Part shown: one piece after another, positions 12,300 to 21,814 of the stretch | How the letters are laid out: each line of letters begins with the position of its first letter | Position numbering within the stretch: position 1 is the stretch's first letter | Assembly (NCBI GenBank): GCA_037178675.1 | Contig: JAYMGJ010000105.1 | Coordinates: 88,258 to 152,257 of the forward strand | Source: Scleroderma bovista | Taxonomy: Eukaryota > Basidiomycota > Agaricomycetes > Boletales > Sclerodermataceae | Length of the DNA: 64,000 nucleotides | Direction of reading: 5' to 3' | Made by a program: the position numbers and the translations under genes | Notes under the pieces: generated by a model | Databases searched by the model: none | The model's input: only the letters and a program-made list of their open reading frames with translations | Told to the model about the DNA's origin: nothing

Positions 12300-12960
12300 C
12301 ATCTCTCAGTTAGTTTTGGTGCGTTCAATACTGAAGCTATGCTGTTTGTCAGTGCATTCCTGGGGCTTCCTTAAGCCGAGGAGCAGACCGCGCTATCCTT
12401 GAAACTTACTAGTATGTATATCGCTGACATCTATTTTGTATGCTCATATTGTTGTCTCACGTACAACCTTGATCCCGCATGGCATAGTTGGGGTGGAGTC
12501 TTCGGTCGATTGGGCATAGCAGCGAGCCTAGCCTAATCGTTCCGCATTGTATCATGGACGCTCTGATTTCATTTTGTTAGGCGTAACTTGTGAGTTTCCG
12601 TTTCGAATAGCCAAGTTAGGCAATGGTATGTAAGTTCAGGTTAGTTGGCTTTCGGTTTGTACACATTCATTATCTTACCAGTGATTACTAGGATTTTTGT
12701 GGGTCGAATTCCTACTCTATTGGTCTACGCTTAGTCTCGGTCTCGGGACCAGGGAGTTTTTCTGGATTTCCTAAATCAGGTCACAAGACCAGTTTGCGCT
12801 GAGGGATAGCCACGGCCCGGTAAGTTATCTCGTTTCGGTTTGTTCTGAGTTCCATGATTCAACTCAATCACAGTGAACAAATAGGATTGGCAATCCCTTT
12901 GCTACTCTGGGATCCATCCGTGTAATGACAGGTGGAGTGAGAAAACCGGTACATATGTAC
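12300..12960 (+). pseudogene. MATE-transporter relic 1
   Basis: A decayed copy of the MATE gene that lies 1.1 kb downstream. Bases 12480-12525 read WHSWGGVFGRLGIAA, matching the MATE block GVWQGWGLLGRLGIAG of the intact gene. Bases 12655-12700 and 12885-12915 match MATE relic 2 at 35255-35300 and 35485-35520 (shared cattcattatcttacc and ggattggcaa/ggattggtaa). Intervening frames are broken by stops and no exon chain can be closed. It is on the same strand as the intact gene, so a tandem duplication followed by decay is the simplest reading. Confidence 0.6.
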
Positions 12961-14047
12961 ATGCAAGACAAGGGGATGCCCGCCGGACTAGCTCCAAGAC
13001 CTTTTCATTTTTCGCGCCCCCTATATAGTATATGCCAGAGTGTGACAACGTCGACGAAGGCCCAGACTATAGCATTGGCCCGGATCTAACTTTAGCAATG
13101 ATAGAGGACGACCGCGACGGAGTATATGAGGACAAATGGTGCGAAGTGGTTCAACGGATAACCTGACGACTGACTATAGTTACGACTACCAGAGCGGTTG
13201 CGAACAACATGCATACAGCAGCATTAATCACAGTAATCGGGACAATGGAATGACGCTGTGGAGGGTAGAACTGGCATCATCGCATCGACTAAGTGGAGAT
13301 CCGGGGCAGTGTACATACAAGGGCAATACGGTAGATCAAATGGCTATGGTCGGCAACTCGGTGTATATGAGCTTGTGTGCATCCGGGTGGTGAGAGTGGA
13401 GCACACCCGGATCCTGACAAAGTACCTGCAGCAGCATGCATCCCACAGGTATGCACTGTGTTAGAGAATAGTTGAAGTTCGGAAGGGATGGTTTGATGCC
13501 CATGCCGCAATCTGGGAGGCGAACTGCAACGCTGTGGGAACTTGGATGCTTCGGAGTCCAAATCGGCTCGTCGATGCTGGTTAGTCTGGCACTGCACCGA
13601 TAGCTACTTCTCTTCCGTCAAAGTACCTTGGTACCGCGGTAATTAATGTCTAGGACGCAACGAAGAAAGCCTTGCCCTAAATACTGATGGGTTGCGACAT
13701 CGTGGTGGGTTCGTCGGTTCCACGACACCCCCCTGCTTTACATAATGCGTTCAGGACACCACCGAGAATATTCCGGCACTGACGACCCCGACCCCGCACA
13801 GCTGAGTCGGACACAGCGGATTGGCACTCTGCCTTGGTGTGTCTGAGCTCATTCGGAGCCCGGAGACTTTGAGGACACCACACCGGTGGACACTTGATGA
13901 CTATGGTAATTTCTAAACTTGAACACGGCTTTGACCAAATATGATTGACGCGCAGGTCCCGTGTCCTGGAAAGTTTTTATGTAGGGGCACCGATCGAGTC
14001 GCTTCTAGGTCGGTTCCAGCTCTCCCCACCCACCTCACGACCTCACG
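12961..14047. other. Intergenic stretch upstream of the MATE gene
   Basis: The only suggestive item is a 44-codon frame at 13033-13167 (MPECDNVDEGPDYSIG...), acidic and without a known motif. A frame of 85 codons at 13136-13393 overlaps it. I do not call either a gene. The promoter of the MATE gene should lie in the last few hundred bases. Confidence 0.35.
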
Positions 14048-16446
14048 ATGTCTCACCACCACTCGACATCGCAGTCGCTCCCTCACGACTATGGCATCCT
14101 CTCCCATTTCAACGACGATGCTCGCCACTACCACGCTTACCTCCCCAGTGTTGCCGATGACGACAATGAACCATCTCATCCTCGCGGCATCCCAATCAGA
14201 CGCGTTGTCAGCATGGCAGATATCTCCGAGCGCACTCCCCTGATCAAGCATGACTCCTCCATCTCTTGTATACACGAAGTTTCCGACGACAGTGCCTGCA
14301 GTGAGCTGTCTGACAGCGAGCGGGTGCCCTCAACTCACATGTTCCGCGAGGAACTACGCATCCTCATACGATACTCCCTTCCAGTATTTGCGTACGCCAT
14401 AAAATGAATGCCTCATAGTTGCTGATAGCTTATTCGCTTCCTTAGCTCACATGTCTTCGAGTACTCCTTCATCCTCGCCTCTGTCGTTACCATTGGGCAC
14501 ATATCCACAGTGGCCCTCGCTGCTGGAACCCTTGGAATGATGACCGCCAATGTCACAGGATATGCCATTGCACAGGGTTTTGCTTCCACTCTCGACACCC
14601 TCCTCCCCGCAGCGTGGACATCAGATACTCCTCACATGGTCGGTCTATGGACTCAGAGGATGCGTCAGTCCTATTCACTCTGCTGCCATCTTGTCCTCGC
14701 TCACCTATGCCGTTAACAGTCGTCATGACTGCCTTTGGCCTTATTGTGAGTTATTGTTCTTCCTTTCCTTCTATTATTCTGACCTTTCCCCAAGCCTATT
14801 CTTACCTTGTGGTTCAATGCTGAACCGGTGCTGCTCCTTCTCAAACAAGAGCCCGAGGTGGCTCACCTCGCTGCCGTCTTCCTCAAATATGCAGCATTGG
14901 GCCTTCCTGCCTATAGCTTCAATTGCATATCCAGGTGCGTCTTCCGTGACCGATCAGCATCCCACATTAACGTGCATCCATGGTCAGACGGTACTTCCAG
15001 TCCCAAGGACTCTTCGCGGTTCCCGCGAGAATCATCATGGTCACTGCCGTATTTAATGCCTTCCTTAATTGGCTCTTTGGTACGTGATCGGTCCGTCCTC
15101 CGAAATGTCTTCGAAATAGAATTGTTTGTTCCTTTGTAAAAAGTTTATCCGTTGGGACTGTCCTTCCGAGGTGCACCGCTCGCTACCGCAATCTCTTTCA
15201 ACATTGTGGCACTCGCATCCATATTTTATGGATACTTCTTTGTCCCCCGTACTGCCTGGCTCCCGATCGGACCCGGTGTATGGCAAGGTTGGGGTTTACT
15301 AGGCCGATTGGGTATCGCAGGAATTGGTAGGTGTAGCCCCTCAATTTCGGGTACATCGGGCCAGGAATGTTGATCATCAATACGTTAGGCCAAGTTGTGT
15401 CGGAATGGTGGACCTGGGAATTAACAGGATGTAAGTGATGGTCTTCGACCCCCATATAGTCAAGCTCATGAACCGCGTCGACTTCTAGTTGCCGCAAGCA
15501 TGTAAGCACTTGTGATCTGCACGTGATGTAGCAGAAGTAGACTGATGACTTGGTGGTGCAGGCTGGGTCCCGTTACACTGGCTGCACAGTCCACGCTCCT
15601 CGTTACGGCCTCATCTACGTATCAAGCACCCTTTGCGTTAAGCGTGGCTGCTTCTGTCCGGTGGGTTCCTTTCGTTCCGGTTGTTCCGCGGTCTAACCAA
15701 CGTATTATCGCCCTCCTCTTGAACGAATAGCATTGGTAACCTTCTTGGCGAGGGTAAGGCTCGTCGGGCTGAGATTGTTTCTCAACTTTCGGTTGTCGTT
15801 GCCGCGGTTATTGGATGTTTTTGGTGGTATGTTCTCTTTCAATTCCTCAGTGCGAGTGTTCACGATCTTTATTTCCTTACCTGGGCGACTATCCTCTCCA
15901 ATCTCTCCTTGTATGATGATTATCCAGGATTTCTCTCGTCATATTGCGCAAAAAATGGTCATACCTGTTTAACAATGACCCTGAAGTCGCCTCAATTGTA
16001 TCGGTCGCTCTACCAATCACTGCTTTCTCCCTGGTGTTTGATGGGGTCAATGCTATTGGAGCTGGTGTCCTTAGGGCAAGAGGAATGCAAGTAGCTGGTG
16101 TGTTATTAAATTTGAGGTGGGTGACGTTCATTTGGCGCTCGAAGTGGAAGAACGCTGACGTGTATTTCGACCTTTAATTCTTCTTGCTGCTCCATTGTCG
16201 CTTTCGTATCTGTCGTGCAGTGCATTTTATGCTCTCGGTATCCCACTCGGTCTTCTCCTTACCTTCCACTTCGGCTTCCAACTTGGTGGTCTCTGGATTG
16301 GACTCACCGCTGGGCTGGTATACTCTTCCATAGGTGCGGTGTGGATCGGGATCGTGCGGGCTGACTGGGAGGCCGAGGTTGAGAGGGCCAGAGAGAGGGT
16401 TGGGGGGAAAAGTCATGAGGGAAAAGAAGAGGACACACAAAGATGA
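14048..16446 (+). CDS. MATE-family multidrug/toxin extrusion transporter
   Basis: A 555-aa, 12-exon gene: 14048-14391, 14446-14663, 14720-14745, 14795-14934, 14988-15079, 15144-15326, 15389-15430, 15489-15501, 15562-15660, 15731-15826, 15928-16116 and 16221-16446. Every intron is GT-AG and every phase closes. A soluble acidic N-tail of about 110 residues precedes 12 predicted helices. Diagnostic MATE blocks are ALAAGTLGMMTANVTGYAI, the DTLLPAAW block with WTQRM, LWFNAEPVLLLLKQEPEVA, GPVTLAAQSTLL, RIGNLLGEGKARRA and the second-half RARGMQ block. The family exchanges H+ or Na+ for organic cations at the plasma or vacuolar membrane. Exons 3 and 8 are only 26 and 13 nt. Two relics of this gene lie in the window, so the locus has duplicated repeatedly. 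Confidence 0.93.
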
Positions 16447-17670
16447 TATTAACGTCGTGGATGTATCTTGATGAAACCGGTCGTAACTGGCCAAAGGAGA
16501 GGCACAAGGAGATTTATATACATACTCATATGCATTCATCTGTCGACATCAATTAGCATTTTACTTAGATAAGTTTTCCATACTCACGTTTACGTGGATT
16601 TACATAATTTCCCACTACATATCATGAAAAATGTTACCTGTGCATCATTCAAAGCTGCATGAATGCTGTCCCTAAATTTGATTTGCTAGTGTCCTCGTGG
16701 AGTTGGATGAGTGACACCCAGCACACTGGTGTAAACTCTTCAATTTATAGCAAACACAAACCTTTGGGCCACAGCTGGCACGATTATCTTTTTGTCTGTT
16801 CGCAATCAAATATGACAACGGCTCCGGGTCAGTCTAATGTGTTTGGTGGCGTTGAGATTTCCCTGCTGTATGTATCACCTTTTGTAATTGGGCAGTAGTT
16901 ACTGAATGCCTCCGCTTCCGAAACGACGTGAATGTGCCTTGGCGATTGGAGTGTTGTGATTGAGTGCGAGAAATGGGTCCGCGGGAGCGGGCGCGGAAGC
17001 TTAGCTAGTCTTAGATCAGACAGAGTGGGGGCGAGCAGATTCTTATTAGGCCCCTATTATATGCTGTGTAAATAGGGGTTTAGGAGGTGGCCAGCTTGTG
17101 GCTATGCCAGCTTCAACAGGGAGGTGGTCTCCGAATCCGACTGGGCTACCACTGGCTCTATGGAGGAAATGACTGTCGGTGTTGAGAGATCCGGGGCAGA
17201 AGACTGTGGGAAAACTTGGTGGGACCTGATCATAGATGAGGCTGGGAAGGGGATGCGGGGAAAATCTACTATTTAAACACGATACGTCCACAGGCATAAC
17301 AAACTTAATCATGCTATTATATGTACTTAGCACGCCACTCCTACACTCGAAATGCCGCCTTGGCAGAACCCTTGCTCTCCGCATGCATGTTAGATTGCGT
17401 ACGTAGACTACTCGGAAGGCTCATAGGTGGCAAGGTAAAGCAGCCGAATCACACGGATCCAAAGAAGACAAAGAGTTCTGTCGTCAGTCGTTCCCTTTGC
17501 TCTGCGAGCAAGGGAATTCCTACACTACGTGACAGCTATCCAGGTGTTTTATCCACGAGAAATATGTTTATATATAATTAAATAATTATAGATATCCTTA
17601 TCAGGCGCCCGAAGCAAAGTATGTATCAAACTTTGTCTACACTACTAGTGCCATCTTTATTCCGCCATCG
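16447..17670. other. Intergenic stretch, no gene called
   Basis: A 79-codon frame at 16659-16898 has no family motif, but its DNA (about 16738-16880) partly repeats near 10870-10990. A 112-codon antisense frame at 17046-17384 shows no motif. The right part is AT-rich (around 17565-17600) and probably contains the promoter of the next gene. Confidence 0.4.
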
Positions 17671-19170
17671 ATGAATTTCGAGTCAGAGCAAGACGTCTAT
17701 GCGCGACTCCTGACTCGCGCAGAACCTAAACGTGGATATCCCCTCTGGTGCCCAGAGCCAAGTACAGAATTACCCCCTGAATATCACTGTGACGGTTACA
17801 GAATTGGGGATGTAGGCGTCGTAACGGAACATGGCAGTTTCGACGTTTTCTTCAACATATGCCTCCACAGCTCCCATCCTCTCCATAGTCCTTATGGTGT
17901 TCCACAGGGCTTCAAGCAAATCAGGTTATCATATCGGGACATGGAGAGCTTTAAACCTTTCGACCAGCAAGGCCGTGTTGTTTCCACTCGGTCTATATCA
18001 CAGACCAACTTGGCGGTCGGGGGTGGTACCTCTGAGTTAATTCACTCAATCACTGCTTGGTGTCTTGACGATTTAACTGTCTGCTTGACAGGGTGTCACC
18101 CGTACAAGGTGGTCTTAATCTACAATTTTACTCAACCGAAACGGAAGGTGCAATCCTAGTGCTCCCAGAAGGATCGGACCAACATAATCTCCGCAATTAC
18201 TTGGTCTTTCAAAAGGAGGCACTGCTGAATGGGAAAGCATGGTACGAGTTTGCGGTGACCAAGCTCGGCAGGACGATGATCAGCCCCGATTCAATGTACT
18301 TGATCACTGGGTTCCACAAGACCAGCTCGTGGTCCCTTGCAGCTTTCAATAATGTGGGTAGATCCTTGAACTTCGATGCACAGTTCACCGCAGGCAATAT
18401 TGTCAACGGAAATGTCACCGCAGCGTATACATGGCAAATGACATCTACTGTTCCGTGCCGTGTTGGACCAGATCCATTCGACGGGAAGAAAAACCAAACT
18501 ATGTTCATCCGTGGCTTCAAGATTGCAATCAGGAAAAGCATATTTCGCCACATTTTGGGTGATGTAGCCGTGTCCTATCAATCTCCGATTACCACATTGC
18601 GCAAGGTCCATTTCACACGTGGCATGATAGGTCTGGGCATCGAGCGTGGGAACACTGGACAGGCCTTCGAAAGCGATGGTGCAATTGTAGGAGAACGCGA
18701 ACAGAATCCTACTGATACTCCACACCCTCCCGAACTATTGGACCCAGGTGTCCACGAAGACTTCGGTCTCAGCGATCTGTCACTTGATCAAGTACCTTGC
18801 ATATCCAAGGTTGGTGCACCTTGTCACATTACTTACTAGGCGTGACATTTCATACCATGAAGATCTATCATCCCTCGGATTTGATCAATCAGATTATACT
18901 AGATAAAGTACACCTTCCATGTGCATATATGGGACCCCAGCTCTGATCTTGTCTAAGGAACCTTCTTATGACATAGCAGCTACTCATGATGATCTATGGG
19001 CGGATTTTCTCAAAGACGTATGTCGTACTTGTTTTATATGGCTATTTACCAACCTATTTTTCTAAGCTTCCTTCTGGGAAAGTACACTCAGATGACATTT
19101 CAGAAGCTATCAAGTGCGAATGCTCGAAATATAACATTGTGTCTTTCCTTGGTAGGCACATATGCAATGT
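17671..19170 (+). CDS. Unnamed Agaricomycete protein with C-terminal THDD motif
   Basis: A multi-exon gene I recognise only as a basidiomycete-specific family without assigned function. Supported exons are 17671-18035, 18092-18804 (ending ...LSLDQ before gtacct), 18863-18907 (IYHPSDLINQIILDK), 18958-19017 (EPSYDIAATHDDLWADFLKD) and about 19069-19151. Phases of the first four close. The N-terminal exon opens with MNFESEQDVYARLL and contains GYPLWCPEPSTELPPEY; the second has the family's TETEGAILVLP and WYEF blocks. The 18863 acceptor (ccatgaag) is the only one that keeps the frame open. The last exon and stop are uncertain and may run into sequences near 19267. No signal peptide or membrane helix is evident. 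Confidence 0.6.
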
Positions 19171-19340
19171 CTTTCTAAGCCAGCATATAGTAATTGGTGG
19201 TAACATTTTTGTTAGGTGCTGCATATTTTTCCTGTTGTTCAAATATGAAGCTCGAGCTGGACAAAGGTGGCCAGAAGCAGTACAGAGATTATTCAACCGA
19301 TTTTTCGAAGAAAACCCAAACATCACTGGGTGGTAGGCAA

Positions 19341-20125
19341 ATGGAAATGGACAGCGTCATATTAGAGATTGAAAGAGCGCTGATGCAAGAACCTGTTCAT
19401 TCCCCGGAGTTTCCCAACCTCCTAACACGGCTTTCGGACGCATTTTTGCAACGTTCAAACTTTACAGGACCCAAAGATCCACAGGACATGAGGAATGGAA
19501 TTCATTACTTCGAGCTGGCACTGGCACTACGAGAAAGTAGCTCCTGGTTACATTCCCCCCAGTCCCCCATGGATCATCCCCACTATCCATATAGATGTCC
19601 TTATCCATTTTGTGCACGCTTGTTCAGCACACTAGAACACCAGGTACGTGTCTTCATTTCACTTGCCATCTTCCTATGACATTTTCATGGCCGATCACCA
19701 TACCCCTCAGACTCGTCACATCCGCACACACACCGGCGAGGAGCCCTTCATGTGCACTTTCCCTGGCTGTGAAAAAATCTTTTCTCACTCAGGCGCGCTC
19801 ACTCAACACTCCCGAATTCACAACAATGACCATAGTACTGCTGGCTCAAGTCATGGTAGCAAGAATTGGTCCAAAATCAAGCCAGATAATACCATTACCG
19901 AAGACCTAGAATCTGCTATCAATCCATACTCTTTCGGTCGAACTGAGCGTCGAATTGACAATTCCAATGCCCGCGCCAAGAACAAGGCAACAAGTCGCGC
20001 AAACAGTGATGATGAGGTATGTATGCTCTGTTGAAATTGGCAAGTCGTTCGTAGTGATATCTTGCTAATTGACGCGTTTACTTTAGTCCCGAGAGCTACA
20101 CACTATCCGCAGAGCGATTACATAA
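19341..20125 (+). CDS. Chimeric protein: repeat-like N-terminus plus CreA/Mig1-type C2H2 finger pair
   Basis: Exons 19341-19643, 19711-20016 and 20087-20125 give 215 aa with phases closing. Residues about 1-80 ([11 protein letters not shown] and following) resemble the tetratricopeptide-type repeats of fungal NLR/CHAT proteins. Residues about 88-145 are two C2H2 fingers; the first is split by the intron between LEHQ and TRHIRTHTG. The segment [13 protein letters not shown], the linker and FPGCEK, SRIHNN are hallmarks of the carbon-catabolite repressor CreA/Mig1. The C-terminal SRANSDDE also recalls CreA. The second recognition helix is SHSGALTQ where CreA has SRSDELTR, so GC-box binding is probably lost or changed. 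It could be a transcribed pseudogene. Confidence 0.6.
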
Positions 20126-20154
20126 CACACGCTCCATCACAACATACGATACGA

Positions 20155-20169
20155 CTCGGAGCGCGGATC
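20155..20169 (+). repeat. LINE target-site duplication, left copy
   Basis: The 15-mer ctcggagcgcggatc occurs here and again at 26186-26200, exactly bracketing the LINE. The bases on either side differ (a/t before, a/g after), so 15 bp is the exact length. It lies 30 nt after the stop of the zinc-finger gene. Confidence 0.85.
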
Positions 20170-20242
20170 AGTGCGCCTTGTCTTGTTACCATAACCATCT
20201 GGAAATTTTCCCACGGGAAAAACTAGAGGTCTGGTAGTAAAG

Positions 20243-21814
20243 ATGGAGTGCAATGATAGTCTCGCGAGTCATCACGAACGCAGTGTTAAACGCCTTCGTA
20301 CTGAGGGCCCTAACCCCCCTCACCGCAAAGACCCGCCGACTCTTTCCAACCCCAATGATGGATGCAGGACCCTTACCACACTAGTGGCAACGTCCCACCC
20401 ACCCATCCCTGACACGCCCTCAGACGTAGACCAGGAAATGGAGGAGCAACCCGAAATCAGTACATCCAAGCCCAGTGGGGATGTCGATGACGAGGATGCC
20501 TTCCCACCCCAAGCACCCAAAAGTGGTGAATTGCACACGCAAGCAGAATGTCTCGTGACCCTACACAAGATCCTCGAGAGCGCCATGGATACCCTGAACA
20601 AGCTATCCATCCACGCTGTACTCCCAGAACGCACTACCAGCCTCGTGCAGGAACTATACCGCCGGACAAAGGCAACAATGCCTGGCGAACATGGATCATC
20701 TGAATCTGACGACATACTGTCTGCGATCAGAAAGCTGGCCAAGGACGTAGAGGACCTCAAACGCACTGCCCCTAAACCCCCGCCACCCGCTCAAAACCCA
20801 ACCAGACCCACAGATGTCTTCGCCACGGGCCCTACCATCCGCCCTAATCCAAAGGCCCCCAAACCAGCGCAACCCCCACTCAATAACCCATGGCAACGCC
20901 ACCACCCCGCTCGCCTCGTACTACAGATTCCCTCCACAGTAGATCCCAATGATCGCCTAATGGGTATTAAGGCTGTAGAGGCGACTAATGCGGCGCTAGC
21001 ACAGCACACCAAGGCCACTATTATCGCAGTCAAGTGGAACGACAAGGGCAACTGTATCGCAATCTCTCATCCTGACTTCACGGCCTTGGACTTGGCCCCA
21101 TTCGGTAACACCATCGCAGCCGTCATTACCGGACAAGACAACATCGAGTGCACCGCCATCCCGGACAGAAAATGGCACCGCATAATAATGAATGGAGTAG
21201 ACACGGGTAAAACGGATATAGACGAGGACATCGAACTAACCCAATTCCAGGGACGCCGCCCGGAGGAAATACTCAAAGAACTACAGACTAACAACCCATC
21301 CCTGGCCACCACGACCATTACAGAGGCAAGATGGCTAACGCGCCCCGAGAATCTACGTGAGAAAACTCATTCCTCAGTAATACTAACCGTTTCATCGCAG
21401 GAAGATGTTGACTTTCTCCTACGCCACGTACGAAGAGTGGTTATGTATGGCAGGCTTGCGTCATTCGCCCGCTACCAAGACACAAAGCCAGTAAAACAAT
21501 GCACGAACTGCTGGTCCTACGGCCACATTAAATGCAACAAAGACCCCAAGTGCAGAACTTGCGCCGGTGAACATACAGAAACTGACCACGCTTGCCTGGA
21601 ATGCCCCACGTCCGAAGACAATCGCATGAACTGCAACCACCTACCTACGAAGTGTGCCAACTGCAAAGGGCCCCACCCTGCCGACGATACAAAATGCCCC
21701 TCAAGAATGGCCATCACTGGTACTACCCGCACTCCACCCAAAGGTGGCCGCCTACTCCGTAACAACCCCACCTCCAACAACAACCGCGACACCCCCGGCG
21801 CAACCTCTTTATGA
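20243..21814 (+). CDS. LINE ORF1 (Gag-like RNA-binding protein)
   Basis: An uninterrupted 523-codon frame. The N-terminal third is proline- and acid-rich, the middle is a conserved globular segment, and residues about 415-500 hold zinc knuckles (CTNCWSYGHIKC, CRTC, and CANCKGPHPADDTKC). ORF1 proteins of this kind bind the element's RNA and package it with ORF2 protein. The stop TGA (21812-21814) overlaps the start of ORF2 in an ATGA quartet. Base composition is C- and A-rich on the coding strand, unlike the host genes nearby. Confidence 0.9.
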   Translation: MECNDSLASHHERSVKRLRTEGPNPPHRKDPPTLSNPNDGCRTLTTLVATSHPPIPDTPSDVDQEMEEQPEISTSKPSGDVDDEDAFPPQAPKSGELHTQAECLVTLHKILESAMDTLNKLSIHAVLPERTTSLVQELYRRTKATMPGEHGSSESDDILSAIRKLAKDVEDLKRTAPKPPPPAQNPTRPTDVFATGPTIRPNPKAPKPAQPPLNNPWQRHHPARLVLQIPSTVDPNDRLMGIKAVEATNAALAQHTKATIIAVKWNDKGNCIAISHPDFTALDLAPFGNTIAAVITGQDNIECTAIPDRKWHRIIMNGVDTGKTDIDEDIELTQFQGRRPEEILKELQTNNPSLATTTITEARWLTRPENLREKTHSSVILTVSSQEDVDFLLRHVRRVVMYGRLASFARYQDTKPVKQCTNCWSYGHIKCNKDPKCRTCAGEHTETDHACLECPTSEDNRMNCNHLPTKCANCKGPHPADDTKCPSRMAITGTTRTPPKGGRLLRNNPTSNNNRDTPGATSL

